From assembly GCA_020852655.1 (NCBI GenBank), contig JADZAI010000028.1, positions 1 to 64,000 on the forward strand: a stretch of DNA of 64,000 nt, given 5' to 3'. The position numbers were made by a program, and so were the translations under genes. Source of the stretch: Alphaproteobacteria bacterium. GTDB taxonomy: Bacteria; Pseudomonadota; Alphaproteobacteria; Micropepsales; Micropepsaceae. Shown one piece after another: positions 37,439 to 47,861 of the stretch (position 1 is its first letter; every line of letters begins with the position of its first letter). The notes under the pieces were generated by a model. That model did no database searches. It worked only from the letters and a program-made list of their open reading frames with translations, and was not told where the DNA came from.

Positions 37439-37452
37439 GTTTCACGTGAATC
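37439..37452. promoter_or_regulatory. parS: parS site with one mismatch
   Basis: TGTTTCACGTGAATC differs from the parS core at one base (ATC for AAC). It abuts the 3' end of mnmE (37454) and is paired with the perfect site at 37406. Confidence 0.7.
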
Positions 37453-37453
37453 G

Positions 37454-38785
37454 TTACTTTCCGATGCAGAAGGCCGAAAAAATCCGGTCGAGCACGGCCT
37501 CGACATCGAACCGCCCCAGAATGCGCCCCAGCGCGGCCAGCGCCACCCGCACATCCTCAGCCGCAAGGTCGGGCACCGCACCCTCTGATCGTTGAAGCGC
37601 TGCCTGCGCCTCCATCAATGCTTCCCGGTGACGTGCACGAACGATCAACGTCCCATGACCCGACAGCGCCTTCACATGCGCTGCCACCACGCCCAACAGG
37701 GCGTCGATCCCCTGCCCGCTTCGCGCCGCACCGACGATATCGTCTGTCGCGGCTGTGCCGGCAAAATCCGGCCTGTCCGCCTTGTTCCAGAACACCACGT
37801 CACCCGCTCGAAACGCCTCGTCCGTTTCGAGTCCGACTCGATACTCTTCACCTTGGGAAGTACCGTCGATGACCCAGATCCGCAGATGCGCTTCGTCAGC
37901 CCGCTGCCGGGCCCGGCGTACGCCTTCGGCCTCGATAACGTCGCCCGTCTCGCGCAGCCCGGCCGTGTCGGCCACCACGACCACATAGCCCGCGATATCC
38001 AACCGGACCTCAAGAACATCGCGCGTCGTACCGGCGATGTCGGTCACGATGGCCACGTCACGGCCGGCCAAAGCGTTAAGAAGTGTTGATTTTCCTACAT
38101 TTGGTGGCCCGACAATCGCCACCCGCAACCCGTCGCGTATGATCTCCCCCCGCCGGCCGTCATCCAGCACGGCGCCGATTCCCGCGGCCACCGCCTCGAT
38201 GCCGTCCCGCGCCCGATGGGCCACATCGGAGGGCACGTCGTCTTCGTCGGCGAAGTCGATGTCGGCTTCGAGCCAGGCCAGCGCGTCCAGCAATTGCGCC
38301 CGCCAGCCGACGATCCGCCCTGCCCAGGCGCCGCCCATCTGGTCCAGCGCCTGAAGTCGTTGCGAGTCCGAATCGGACGCGATTAGGTCTGCCAGACCCT
38401 CGGCTGCCGTCAGGTCCATCTTGCCGTTGGCGAAGGCCCGCTTGGTGAAGGCGCCAGCTTCCGCCGCCCGAAGGCCCTGCCGGCTGAGCACGTGAACCAA
38501 TGTCTCCAGCACCGCCGGACTACCATGGACGTGCAACTCCACCACATCCTCGCCGGTGAAGCTCGCCGGGCTAGGGAACGTCAGCGCCAGCCCGTCGTCG
38601 ATCGGCAGCGCCGTCTCCGGATCGACCAGCCGTACCCGGTGCGCCAGGCGCGGACGGGGCACGAGCGCCGGCGCGAGCGCCTTCAGCGCCGCAAACGCCC
38701 GCGGCCCGCTGAGGCGCACGACGGCAACGCCTGCCCGCCCGGCGGCGCTCGAAAGCGCATAGATCGTTCCCGATTCGACCGCCAG
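37454..38785 (-). CDS. mnmE: tRNA modification GTPase MnmE, apparent CTG start
   Basis: About 443 residues. The N-terminal domain starts AVESGTIYALSSAAGRAGVAVVRLSGP, the usual first residues of MnmE in this region. P-loop GPPNVGKSTLLNALAG, DIAGTTRDV (switch), and FWNKADRPD. The C-terminal catalytic CIGK ends the protein. No ATG, GTG or TTG occurs in frame between the end of the DUF6489 gene and this conserved start; CTG at 38785, five bases after that stop, fits best. A GAAGG is upstream. Alternatively, translation begins far upstream in another gene's frame, which is unlikely. Confidence 0.92.
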   Translation of the reverse strand: MAVESGTIYALSSAAGRAGVAVVRLSGPRAFAALKALAPALVPRPRLAHRVRLVDPETALPIDDGLALTFPSPASFTGEDVVELHVHGSPAVLETLVHVLSRQGLRAAEAGAFTKRAFANGKMDLTAAEGLADLIASDSDSQRLQALDQMGGAWAGRIVGWRAQLLDALAWLEADIDFADEDDVPSDVAHRARDGIEAVAAGIGAVLDDGRRGEIIRDGLRVAIVGPPNVGKSTLLNALAGRDVAIVTDIAGTTRDVLEVRLDIAGYVVVVADTAGLRETGDVIEAEGVRRARQRADEAHLRIWVIDGTSQGEEYRVGLETDEAFRAGDVVFWNKADRPDFAGTAATDDIVGAARSGQGIDALLGVVAAHVKALSGHGTLIVRARHREALMEAQAALQRSEGAVPDLAAEDVRVALAALGRILGRFDVEAVLDRIFSAFCIGK

Positions 38786-38790
38786 ATCGT

Positions 38791-39063
38791 CTAGCCTTCG
38801 CTCTTCTTGCCCGGCGGCCGCCGGCCACCGCCTGTCGCCATCGTCGCCAGGCTGCCCATCATCTTCTGGAACTGCTCCAGCCCCTGGGGGGCCAGCGAGA
38901 ACCAGGTCTTGAACAGCGAGTCCGGGTCGACCCGCGCGATATTCTTCTGTAGCCGGTCCTGCACGTCCTTCAGGATCGCCTGCTGCATCGGCTCCAGATC
39001 GGGCAGGCCGAGAAAGCGGCGCGCCTCTTCCGGCGTCAGGTCCACGTCGATGGAAATCTTCAT
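38791..39063 (-). CDS. DUF6489 family small protein
   Basis: 90 residues starting MKISIDVDLTPEEARRFLGLPD. A predicted helical middle contains DPDSLFKTWFSLAPQGLEQFQKMMGS, and the tail is basic and Gly-rich (GGGRRPPGKKSEG). This uncharacterised family is found beside mnmE in alphaproteobacteria. The hydrophobic helix with the Trp-Phe pair resembles polyhydroxyalkanoate-granule phasin-like or membrane-associating segments, but no function is established. It lies 5 bases before the mnmE start. Confidence 0.82.
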   Translation of the reverse strand: MKISIDVDLTPEEARRFLGLPDLEPMQQAILKDVQDRLQKNIARVDPDSLFKTWFSLAPQGLEQFQKMMGSLATMATGGGRRPPGKKSEG

Positions 39064-39197
39064 CCCAAGCTCCCGCCCAGAGGCCCAAAACGGCGCCGGT
39101 CCGATTGTGGACTCGGCCGGGTAAACATGCGAGTCAGCCCGGCCTTGCGCCCCGGTCGCCCCGGCCGGCGCCCCGCCGCAAACGGACGATTTCTGTC

Positions 39198-41339
<2,142 letters not shown>

Positions 41340-41381
41340 CGGCACAACGCATTCCGACCACGACAACGCAAGGAGTCCGCG

Positions 41382-42110
41382 ATGGGCGAGAAGATCGAAC
41401 TGAAATGCGCTGACGGCACTTTTTCGGGCTATCTCGCGAAGCCCGCGAACTCCGCCGAGGGGCCGGGCATCATCGTCATCCAGGAGATTTTCGGCGTGAA
41501 CAAGGTCGTGCGCGACATCGCCGACCATCTCGCCGACCAGGGCTACCATGCCCTCGCGCCCGACCTCTTCTGGCGCATCGAGCCCGGCATCGACATCACC
41601 GACCAGAGCCAGGCCGAGTGGGACAAGGCCTTCGAGCTGTTCGGCAAGTTCAATGTCGATACCGGCGTCGCCGACATCCAGGTCGCGATCGATGCACTGC
41701 GCGCGATGCCCGGCACGGTCACAAAGAAGGTCGGCACCGTCGGCTACTGCCTGGGCGGCCTCCTCGCCTATCTCAGCGCGACGCGCACCGACGCCGACGC
41801 CAATGTTTCGTATTACGGCGTCAACATCGCCAATCTGCTGGGTGAAGCCGGGAAGATTTCGAAACCGATTCTGTTGCACGTGGCGGCGAAGGATCAGTTC
41901 GTCCCGCCCGATGCGCAGGCGAAAGTCGCCGAGGCGCTCGGCCCCAATCCGCATGCGACGCTGCTGACCTATGCCGGCCAGGATCACGCCTTCGCGCGGC
42001 CCGGCGGCGCGCATTATCACGCAGATGCCGCGCGGTCTGCGAATGCCGCGACGCTTGCCTTCTTCAACGCACATCTCGCCAGCACCGGCACGCCGCTCGG
42101 GACAAGCTGA
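41382..42110 (+). CDS. Dienelactone hydrolase family protein
   Basis: 242 residues. QEIFGVNKVVRDIAD provides the characteristic glutamate. The nucleophile is a cysteine in VGYCLGGLL (~125), with Asp in VAAKDQFVP and His in GQDHAFAR completing the Cys-Asp-His triad of dienelactone hydrolases. True family members hydrolyse dienelactone in chloroaromatic degradation, but many have other ester substrates. Its stop overlaps the start of the quinone oxidoreductase gene (TGATG), suggesting they are made together. Confidence 0.9.
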   Translation: MGEKIELKCADGTFSGYLAKPANSAEGPGIIVIQEIFGVNKVVRDIADHLADQGYHALAPDLFWRIEPGIDITDQSQAEWDKAFELFGKFNVDTGVADIQVAIDALRAMPGTVTKKVGTVGYCLGGLLAYLSATRTDADANVSYYGVNIANLLGEAGKISKPILLHVAAKDQFVPPDAQAKVAEALGPNPHATLLTYAGQDHAFARPGGAHYHADAARSANAATLAFFNAHLASTGTPLGTS

Positions 42111-43084
42111 TGCTTGCCATTCGCATCCACCAGGTCGGCGGCCCCGAGGCGCTGAAGGCCGACGATCTGCTTCTGCCCGATCCGGGTCCGGACGAAGTCC
42201 GCATCCGCCACCGCGCGATCGGCGTCAACTATATCGACACCTATCACCGCTCGGGCCTCTATCCGGTGAAACTGCCGAGCGGCATCGGCATGGAAGCGGC
42301 CGGCCTCGTGAAGGCGGTCGGCGCGAATGTAAAAGGCCTGAAGTCCGGCGATGCCGTCGGCTATTGTTCCGGCCCGCTCGGCGCCTATGCGGAAGCCGCC
42401 AACGTGCCGGCCGGACGCGTCGTGAAGCTGCCGGAAGGGATCGGCTTCGATCTCGCCGCCTCGATCCTGCTGAAGGGCATGACGGCGGAATACCTGCTGC
42501 GCCGGACCTATGCCGTGAAGCCGGGCGACACGATCCTGTTCCACGCGGCGGCCGGCGGTGTCGGCCAGATCGCCTGCCAGTGGGCCAAGGCGCTCGGCGC
42601 GACGGTGATCGGCACGGTCGGAACGGACGCGAAGGTCGGGGCCGCACAGGCCAATGGCTGCGACCACGTCATCGTCACGGCCCGCGAAGACATCGCGGCG
42701 CGGGTGAACGAGATCACCGATGGCGCCGGCGTGCCGGTCGTCTATGACGGCGTCGGCAAGGACACCTGGCAGGCCTCGCTCGCGAGCCTCCGCCCGCGCG
42801 GCCTCTTCGTCAGCTTCGGCAATGCCAGCGGCCCCGTGCCGGCCTTTCCACCATCGCTGCTGACCCCGAAGTCGCTCTATGTCACGCGCCCGACGCTCAA
42901 CGCCTATACCGCGACGACGGCCGAGCTGCGCGAAAGCGCCGACGCGCTCTTCGCCGTGATCCGCTCGGGCGCCGTGAAGGTCGAGCCGCCGAAGGCCTAT
43001 CCGCTCGCCAACGCCGCCGACGCCCACCGCGACCTCGAATCGCGCAAGACGACCGGCAGCCTGCTGCTGCGGCCGCCCGGTTAG
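42110..43084 (+). CDS. NADPH:quinone oxidoreductase (zeta-crystallin type)
   Basis: 324 residues. A medium-chain dehydrogenase fold lacking catalytic zinc cysteines: N-terminal VRIRHRAIGVNYIDTYHRSGLY, GMEAAGLVKAVG, and the nucleotide-binding AAAGGVGQIACQWAKALGA. It reduces quinones or enones with NADPH in the cytoplasm. It is translationally coupled to the dienelactone hydrolase and overlaps the convergent asd gene by four bases. Confidence 0.92.
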   Translation: MLAIRIHQVGGPEALKADDLLLPDPGPDEVRIRHRAIGVNYIDTYHRSGLYPVKLPSGIGMEAAGLVKAVGANVKGLKSGDAVGYCSGPLGAYAEAANVPAGRVVKLPEGIGFDLAASILLKGMTAEYLLRRTYAVKPGDTILFHAAAGGVGQIACQWAKALGATVIGTVGTDAKVGAAQANGCDHVIVTAREDIAARVNEITDGAGVPVVYDGVGKDTWQASLASLRPRGLFVSFGNASGPVPAFPPSLLTPKSLYVTRPTLNAYTATTAELRESADALFAVIRSGAVKVEPPKAYPLANAADAHRDLESRKTTGSLLLRPPG

Positions 43085-44091
43085 ACCAGCAATTCCGCGA
43101 TCTGCACCGCGTTGAGCGCCGCGCCCTTCAGGAGCTGGTCACCCGCGACGAACATCGCGATCGTGCGGCCCGAGGGATCGCTGACGTCGGTGCGGATGCG
43201 GCCGACGAGCACGTCGTCCTGCTCGCTCGCGTCGAGCGGCATGGGGAAGTAGTTCCGCGCGGGATCGTCGACGATCTTCACGCCGGGCGCGTCCGACAGG
43301 ATCGCCGTCACCTCTTCCGGCGAGACCGGGCGCTCGAATTCGATCGTCAGCGCTTCCGAATGGGCGCGCAGGACCGGCACGCGGACGCAGGTCGCGGAGA
43401 TGCGGAGCTCGGTATCGCCGAAGATTTTCCGCGTCTCCTTCATCAGCTTCGTTTCTTCCTCGTTATAGAGCGTCGCGAGATCGACCTTGCTGTTGTGGCT
43501 GAAGAGGTTGAACGCATACGGATGCGGAATGATCTCTTGCTGGAACGGCTTTCCGTCCAGCGCCGCGCGTGTCGCCTGCTTCAACTCCTCCATCGCCGCC
43601 CAGCCGGCGCCCGACGCGGCCTGATAGGTCGAGGCGATCAGGCGCACGATGCGGTGCTTCCTGTGCAGCGGCCACAGCGGCACCGCCGCGATGATCGTCG
43701 AGCAGTTGGGATTGGCGATGATGCCCTTGTGCTTCTTCGCCTCGCCCGGATTGATCTCCGGCACGACCAGCGGCACGTCGGCATCCATCCGGAAGGCGGA
43801 CGAATTATCGACCATGACGGCGCCGGCCGCCTTCACGGCAGGCGCGAATTCGCGGCTCACCGATCCGCCGGCCGAGAACAGCGCGATGTCGACGCCGGCG
43901 AAGCTCTCCGCTGTCAGCTCGGCGACCGGCCCGTCTTTGCCCCTGAACCGCATCGTCTTGCCGGCCGAGCGTTTCGAGGCGAGCAGCTTCAGCTCGGAAA
44001 GCGGGAAATTCCGCGTCTCCAGGCATTTCAGCATCTCGACGCCGACGGCACCGGTCGCACCGGCGACCGCAACGACAGGGGAAGCACGCAC
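43081..44091 (-). CDS. asd: Aspartate-semialdehyde dehydrogenase
   Basis: 336 residues. NADP motif AVAGATGAVGVEMLKCLE, active-site cysteine in IIANPNCSTIIAAVPLWPLH (~residue 133), and the substrate-binding STYQAASGAGWAAMEELK. It catalyses the second step from aspartate to lysine, threonine, methionine and diaminopimelate. Length is normal and all key residues are visible. Confidence 0.97.
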   Translation of the reverse strand: MRASPVVAVAGATGAVGVEMLKCLETRNFPLSELKLLASKRSAGKTMRFRGKDGPVAELTAESFAGVDIALFSAGGSVSREFAPAVKAAGAVMVDNSSAFRMDADVPLVVPEINPGEAKKHKGIIANPNCSTIIAAVPLWPLHRKHRIVRLIASTYQAASGAGWAAMEELKQATRAALDGKPFQQEIIPHPYAFNLFSHNSKVDLATLYNEEETKLMKETRKIFGDTELRISATCVRVPVLRAHSEALTIEFERPVSPEEVTAILSDAPGVKIVDDPARNYFPMPLDASEQDDVLVGRIRTDVSDPSGRTIAMFVAGDQLLKGAALNAVQIAELLV

Positions 44092-44156
44092 TTGGGACGT
44101 CCCGAACGGAAAAGGTCGCGCGTTCTACGCGCCCCGCCTCGTGGGCTCAAGCTTTG

Positions 44157-44921
44157 TCACATGCAGCGCTGAAAGCGGATCGGCATGGAGCCTTCATACT
44201 CGCTGACCTGCGTGAGGACGCCGTCCTTGCCCAGCGTGAAGCGATAGACCGACGCTTCGAACGCGCTGCCCTCGGTCACCGCCCAGGCATCGCCGTCCCG
44301 CGCGATGGAAAGGACATAGGCTTCGCCCTCCGCCATATCGTCCAGCGGTCCGCGGCTGATGCGGGGCACCGGGCGGTCGAGGTCGAACAGGATCGCACCC
44401 GTGCCTTTGCCGCAGGACCCGCCCTTCACCGCAGCCCATTTACCGTTGAGCGCCGTTACCGGCTCCGGCGGAAACATAGTGCGGAGCGGACAGGGCGAAT
44501 ATTCCGCCGTATCCAGCGTGGCCGCCGGATCGTCGCCCTCCCGCTTTCGGCCGTTTTCGACGATGACGGTCGGCGTGCCGCTGGCCGAGCCGTCCTCGTA
44601 CCAGACCTCGTTCCACAGCTTCAGCTTGCTGTCCTTCAGCCGGTAGACGCTGCGCGTCAGGCCGATGCCGACCTCGTCTTCGGTGATGAACTCACCGTGC
44701 GCGAGGGTTACCTTGGACATCGGCGTGTACCCGCCGTCGCGGCGATAGATCTCGTCATCCTCATCGATGACCCAATCGACGATCTCGTCCGGCGCCATGC
44801 AGCTCCCTGTGACCCAGGTTTGGCCGACGACCGGCGCCAGCTTGGCGGCATCGATCTTCGGCGCTTCCCCGGCGAATGCCGCGCCGAGCAGCGCCGCCGC
44901 AGCGATGAGCACAATCTTCAA
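44157..44921 (-). CDS. Exported protein of unknown function (TTG start)
   Basis: 254 residues beginning at a TTG preceded by a near-perfect GAGGAGG. The open frame could extend five codons to an earlier TTG, but the signal peptide (MKIVLIAAAALLGAAFA) begins at the chosen start. The mature part has six cysteines-and-acidic motifs such as VTGSCMAPDEIVDWVIDEDDE and GGSCGKG, and ends FQRCM. No recognised domain. The pattern suggests a disulfide-containing periplasmic protein. It is transcribed towards asd after a 65-base gap. Confidence 0.75.
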   Translation of the reverse strand: MKIVLIAAAALLGAAFAGEAPKIDAAKLAPVVGQTWVTGSCMAPDEIVDWVIDEDDEIYRRDGGYTPMSKVTLAHGEFITEDEVGIGLTRSVYRLKDSKLKLWNEVWYEDGSASGTPTVIVENGRKREGDDPAATLDTAEYSPCPLRTMFPPEPVTALNGKWAAVKGGSCGKGTGAILFDLDRPVPRISRGPLDDMAEGEAYVLSIARDGDAWAVTEGSAFEASVYRFTLGKDGVLTQVSEYEGSMPIRFQRCM

Positions 44922-45013
44922 GGCTTCCCTCCTCAAGCGGTCCGCACTCTTACGGCCGGCAGGCCCACGCTTTGCTGCGAGGCCGGCCGCGCCGCATTCG
45001 GCGGCAGCAGGCC

Positions 45014-45562
45014 CTAACCGAGCTGCTTGCGATATTCGTGGTCGTCAACCCAGCGTCCACGCAGCTTCTCGCGCATCACATGCGTCTGCACGCGGGAAAA
45101 GCCGAGCGCTTCCACGAGGCGGATCGACGGCATGTTGCGCGTGTCCACATAAGCGACGGCCTCGGCCACACCGACATCCTTGCGCAGATGCTCCAGTAGC
45201 GCTGCCACGGCCACGCGGCCAATGCCCTGGCCCTGGCTCGGCAGGAACACCCAATAGGCGATGACCGCCGGCTCGTTACGCGGCACAGTCGCTTCGACCA
45301 ACCCGGCATAGCCGCCCAGCGTCAGCCGCACCGCCCAGTTCAGCCACAACGCGCTGCCGTCCGGCGCCTGTCGGGTCTCCAGCTTCTCGTAGCGGCGGAT
45401 CAGCTCGCCCGCCGCCAACGGCGGTTCCTTGGGGATATAGGTGTAGAGCAGCGGCTCCTTAAGCAGCGGAAACAGGCTCTCGCCATGCCACGCCGTCAGC
45501 GGCTCCAGGGTCAGCCGCCCGGTCTCCAGCCGTGGCGCTCTGTAGTGGTCGAAGTCGATCAC
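45014..45562 (-). CDS. GNAT N-acetyltransferase
   Basis: 182 residues. RLETGRLTLEPLTAWH at the start, then the acetyl-CoA binding region IAYWVFLPSQGQGIGRVAV (Q-x-x-G-x-G/A), and the C-terminal NMPSIRLVEALGF, as in RimJ/RimL-like acetyltransferases. The acceptor is unknown. It is divergent from the VapB-like antitoxin gene, 51 bases apart. Confidence 0.85.
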   Translation of the reverse strand: MIDFDHYRAPRLETGRLTLEPLTAWHGESLFPLLKEPLLYTYIPKEPPLAAGELIRRYEKLETRQAPDGSALWLNWAVRLTLGGYAGLVEATVPRNEPAVIAYWVFLPSQGQGIGRVAVAALLEHLRKDVGVAEAVAYVDTRNMPSIRLVEALGFSRVQTHVMREKLRGRWVDDHEYRKQLG

Positions 45563-45613
45563 TGGTCTTCCAGACTGGCCTGATGTACCATGCTACAAAA
45601 CTGGAGCACCACC

Positions 45614-45820
45614 ATGGGCATCCTGCGGAAGATCACTGTAGAGATTGATGCCGAGACGTTGAAGAGCGCGCAGGCTTACAGCGGCGAAGGCATCACCGAG
45701 ACCGTGCGCAAGGCGTTGGAGCAATTCAACCAAAAGGCCGCCTACGCTGCCTTCGCCGCACTGCGCGGAAAGGTCGATCTCGGCATCGACTGGAAAGAAC
45801 TCAAGGAAGACCGGGAGTGA
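45614..45820 (+). CDS. VapB-type antitoxin
   Basis: 68 residues from the ATG behind GGAG (an upstream ATG at 45590 is less likely). A ribbon-helix-helix-like N-terminus (LRKITVEIDAETLKSAQAYSG), followed by TETVRKALEQFNQ, matches VapB/DUF2191 antitoxins. The acidic C-terminus (WKELKEDRE) would cover the toxin. The stop overlaps the GTG start of the PIN-domain toxin. Such antitoxins usually repress their own promoter. Confidence 0.82.
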   Translation: MGILRKITVEIDAETLKSAQAYSGEGITETVRKALEQFNQKAAYAAFAALRGKVDLGIDWKELKEDRE

Positions 45821-46191
45821 TCGCTGCCGACACGAGCAGCCTCAGCGCCCATCTGTCGGGCGAACTCGGACAAGATGTTTCCTTGGTCGAGGCCGAGGTT
45901 CGCAAGGGCGCGCTGTATATCCCCGATGTCGTACTCACCGAAGCGCTCTCAGCGCCGGGCCTGACGCCTGCCCTTCAAGCCGCGCTACTCAAATTTCGTC
46001 GCGTCCCGCTTCTCGACGGCTATTGGGAGCGGGCGGGCGAAGCCCGCCGTTTGCTGCGCAGCAAAGGCCTCCGCGCGCGTCTTGGCGATGCGCTGATCGC
46101 ACAGGCCTGCATCGACAACGGTGCCGAACTGATCACCCGCGACAGCGATTTCCGGCACTACGCGCAGCATTGCGCCTTAAAGCTTGCCTGA
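45817..46191 (+). CDS. VapC-type PIN-domain toxin
   Basis: 124 residues from GTG 45817. The four acidic PIN-domain residues can be placed: Asp in IAADTSSL, Glu in DVVLTEAL, Asp in RLGDALIAQA, and Asp in ITRDSDF. PIN toxins are Mg-dependent ribonucleases cutting tRNA or rRNA when the antitoxin is lost. It is coupled to vapB by a four-base overlap and followed by a strong bidirectional terminator. Confidence 0.88.
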   Translation: MIAADTSSLSAHLSGELGQDVSLVEAEVRKGALYIPDVVLTEALSAPGLTPALQAALLKFRRVPLLDGYWERAGEARRLLRSKGLRARLGDALIAQACIDNGAELITRDSDFRHYAQHCALKLA

Positions 46192-46195
46192 CATG

Positions 46196-46222
46196 CAAAC
46201 GCCCGCGCGACGCGGGCGTTTG
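46196..46222. terminator. Bidirectional terminator between vapC and rho
   Basis: CAAACGCCCGC (46196-46206) pairs perfectly with GCGGGCGTTTG (46212-46222) around a 5-base loop. It lies 5 bases after vapC and 26 bases after rho on the other strand, with short A/T flanks inside the stem on each side. It is suited to stop transcription from both directions. Confidence 0.75.
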
Positions 46223-46247
46223 GCAGGCTTTGTAAGGCCGAGACGCC

Positions 46248-47513
46248 TTACGTGTTCATGCTGTCGAAGAAGTCGCTGTTGGTCTTCGACGAGCGCAGCT
46301 TGTCGATGAGGAACTCGATCGCGTCGACCGTGCCCATCGGGTTGAGGATGCGGCGGAGGACATACATCTTCGAGAGGATGCCCTTCTCGACCAGCAGCTC
46401 TTCCTTGCGGGTGCCGGAGCGGAGGATGTCCATCGCCGGGAACACCCGCTTGTCCGCGACCTTGCGGTCCAGGATGATTTCGCTGTTACCGGTGCCCTTG
46501 AACTCTTCGAAGATCACTTCGTCCATGCGGCTGCCGGTATCGATCAGGGCCGTCGCAATGATGGTCAGCGAACCGCCTTCCTCGATATTGCGCGCCGCGC
46601 CGAAGAAGCGCTTGGGGCGCTGTAGCGCGTTGGCGTCGACACCGCCGGTCAGCACCTTGCCCGACGAGGGCACGACGGTGTTGTAGGCACGGCCGAGGCG
46701 GGTGATCGAATCCAGCAGGATCACCACGTCGCGGCCGTGTTCGACCAGGCGCTTCGCCTTTTCGATCACCATTTCGGCGACCTGCACGTGACGCGTCGCC
46801 GGCTCGTCGAAGGTCGAGGACACGACCTCGCCCTTCACCGTGCGCTGCATGTCGGTGACTTCTTCCGGGCGCTCGTCGATCAGGAGGACGATCAGGTAGC
46901 ACTCGGGGTGGTTCGCAGTGATCGACTTTGCGATGTTCTGGAGCAGCACGGTCTTGCCCGTGCGCGGCGGCGCGACGATCAGGCCGCGCTGGCCTTTGCC
47001 CAGCGGCGCGACGATGTCGATGATGCGGGCCGAACGATCCTTCAGCGTCGGATCGTTGACCTCCATCTTCAGCCGCTCATCGGGATAGAGCGGCGTGAGG
47101 TTGTCGAAGTGGACCTTGTGGCCGGCCTTCTCGGGGTCCTCGAAATTGATCGAGTTGACCTTCACCAGCGCGAAATAGCGCTCGCCGTCTTTCGGTCCGC
47201 GGATGGTGCCTTCGGCGGTATCGCCGGTGCGCAGCGAGAAGCGGCGGATTTGCGACGGGCTGACATAGATATCGTCGGGGCCCGGCAGGTAGTTCGATTC
47301 CGGCGAGCGCAGGAAGCCGAAGCCGTCGGGCAGCACTTCCAGCACGCCGGCGCCGGTGATCTCGATCTCGCTCTCGGCCAGCGCCTTGAGGATCGCGAAC
47401 ATCAGCTCCTGCTTGCGCAGAGTCGAAGCGTTCTCGATCTCGAGGTCTTCGGCGAAAGCCAGCATCTCCACAGGCGACTTGGCCTTCAGGTCCTGAAGGC
47501 GGACGACCTGCAT
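46248..47513 (-). CDS. rho: Transcription termination factor Rho
   Basis: 421 residues from [14 protein letters not shown], the expected size and start for Rho. The RNA-binding OB fold contains [21 protein letters not shown]-loop [18 protein letters not shown], then [14 protein letters not shown], and the R-loop/Q-loop region [14 protein letters not shown]. It is a hexameric RNA helicase terminating transcription. Coding-like sequence continues in frame upstream (poly-Ala, then [14 protein letters not shown]) but has no standard start codon. Confidence 0.98.
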   Translation of the reverse strand: MQVVRLQDLKAKSPVEMLAFAEDLEIENASTLRKQELMFAILKALAESEIEITGAGVLEVLPDGFGFLRSPESNYLPGPDDIYVSPSQIRRFSLRTGDTAEGTIRGPKDGERYFALVKVNSINFEDPEKAGHKVHFDNLTPLYPDERLKMEVNDPTLKDRSARIIDIVAPLGKGQRGLIVAPPRTGKTVLLQNIAKSITANHPECYLIVLLIDERPEEVTDMQRTVKGEVVSSTFDEPATRHVQVAEMVIEKAKRLVEHGRDVVILLDSITRLGRAYNTVVPSSGKVLTGGVDANALQRPKRFFGAARNIEEGGSLTIIATALIDTGSRMDEVIFEEFKGTGNSEIILDRKVADKRVFPAMDILRSGTRKEELLVEKGILSKMYVLRRILNPMGTVDAIEFLIDKLRSSKTNSDFFDSMNT

Positions 47514-47857
47514 CTTGAGATCCGGAACGGCAATGTCTTGCGGCTCGGGGGGCGCTTCGGCCTGTGCGGCGGCGGCAGCCGCAGCGGCGGCCTTGGCGGA
47601 TTGTGAACGAGGAGGAATGGTCGTGACCCTGAACGAATGGGGGTTTAGGCGAAACGCACGAGCGGCGAACGCAGCTCACGCGCGTGTCCGTTGGGGCTGA
47701 CGAAGCTTTCGCGGACGTGTCGGTTTGTGGTTCCGGCAGAGCGGGCGGCTGTTCTCAGCGCCCTTCGGTCCGGAAATCCGATCTGGCCCCCGGGGAGAGG
47801 ACCGGAGCGGTGATTAGCCTGTTCCTGAGACCCTGTATAGCGCGATTTCTGCCGGAC
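47514..47857 (-). other. Long rho leader region
   Basis: 344 bases lie between the hemJ stop and the rho start, with no separate gene supported. On the minus strand a promoter-like pair sits at its upstream end (47834-47861), leaving a leader of roughly 310 nucleotides, C-rich in places (for example around 47770-47800), which would suit autoregulation by Rho. The last ~110 bases before rho read in frame with rho as an Ala-rich stretch. Confidence 0.5.
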
Positions 47858-47861
47858 TCAA
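47834..47861 (-). promoter_or_regulatory. Promoter for rho
   Basis: On the minus strand TTGAGT (47861-47856) and TATACA (47839-47834) are separated by 16 bases. The -35 overlaps the hemJ stop codon. It would give rho its own transcript, apart from hemH-hemJ. Confidence 0.5.

Noticed and set aside
38794..39088. In-frame upstream part of mnmE as true coding sequence
   Set aside because: It overlaps the DUF6489 gene in another frame, and MnmE proteins do not carry such an extension.
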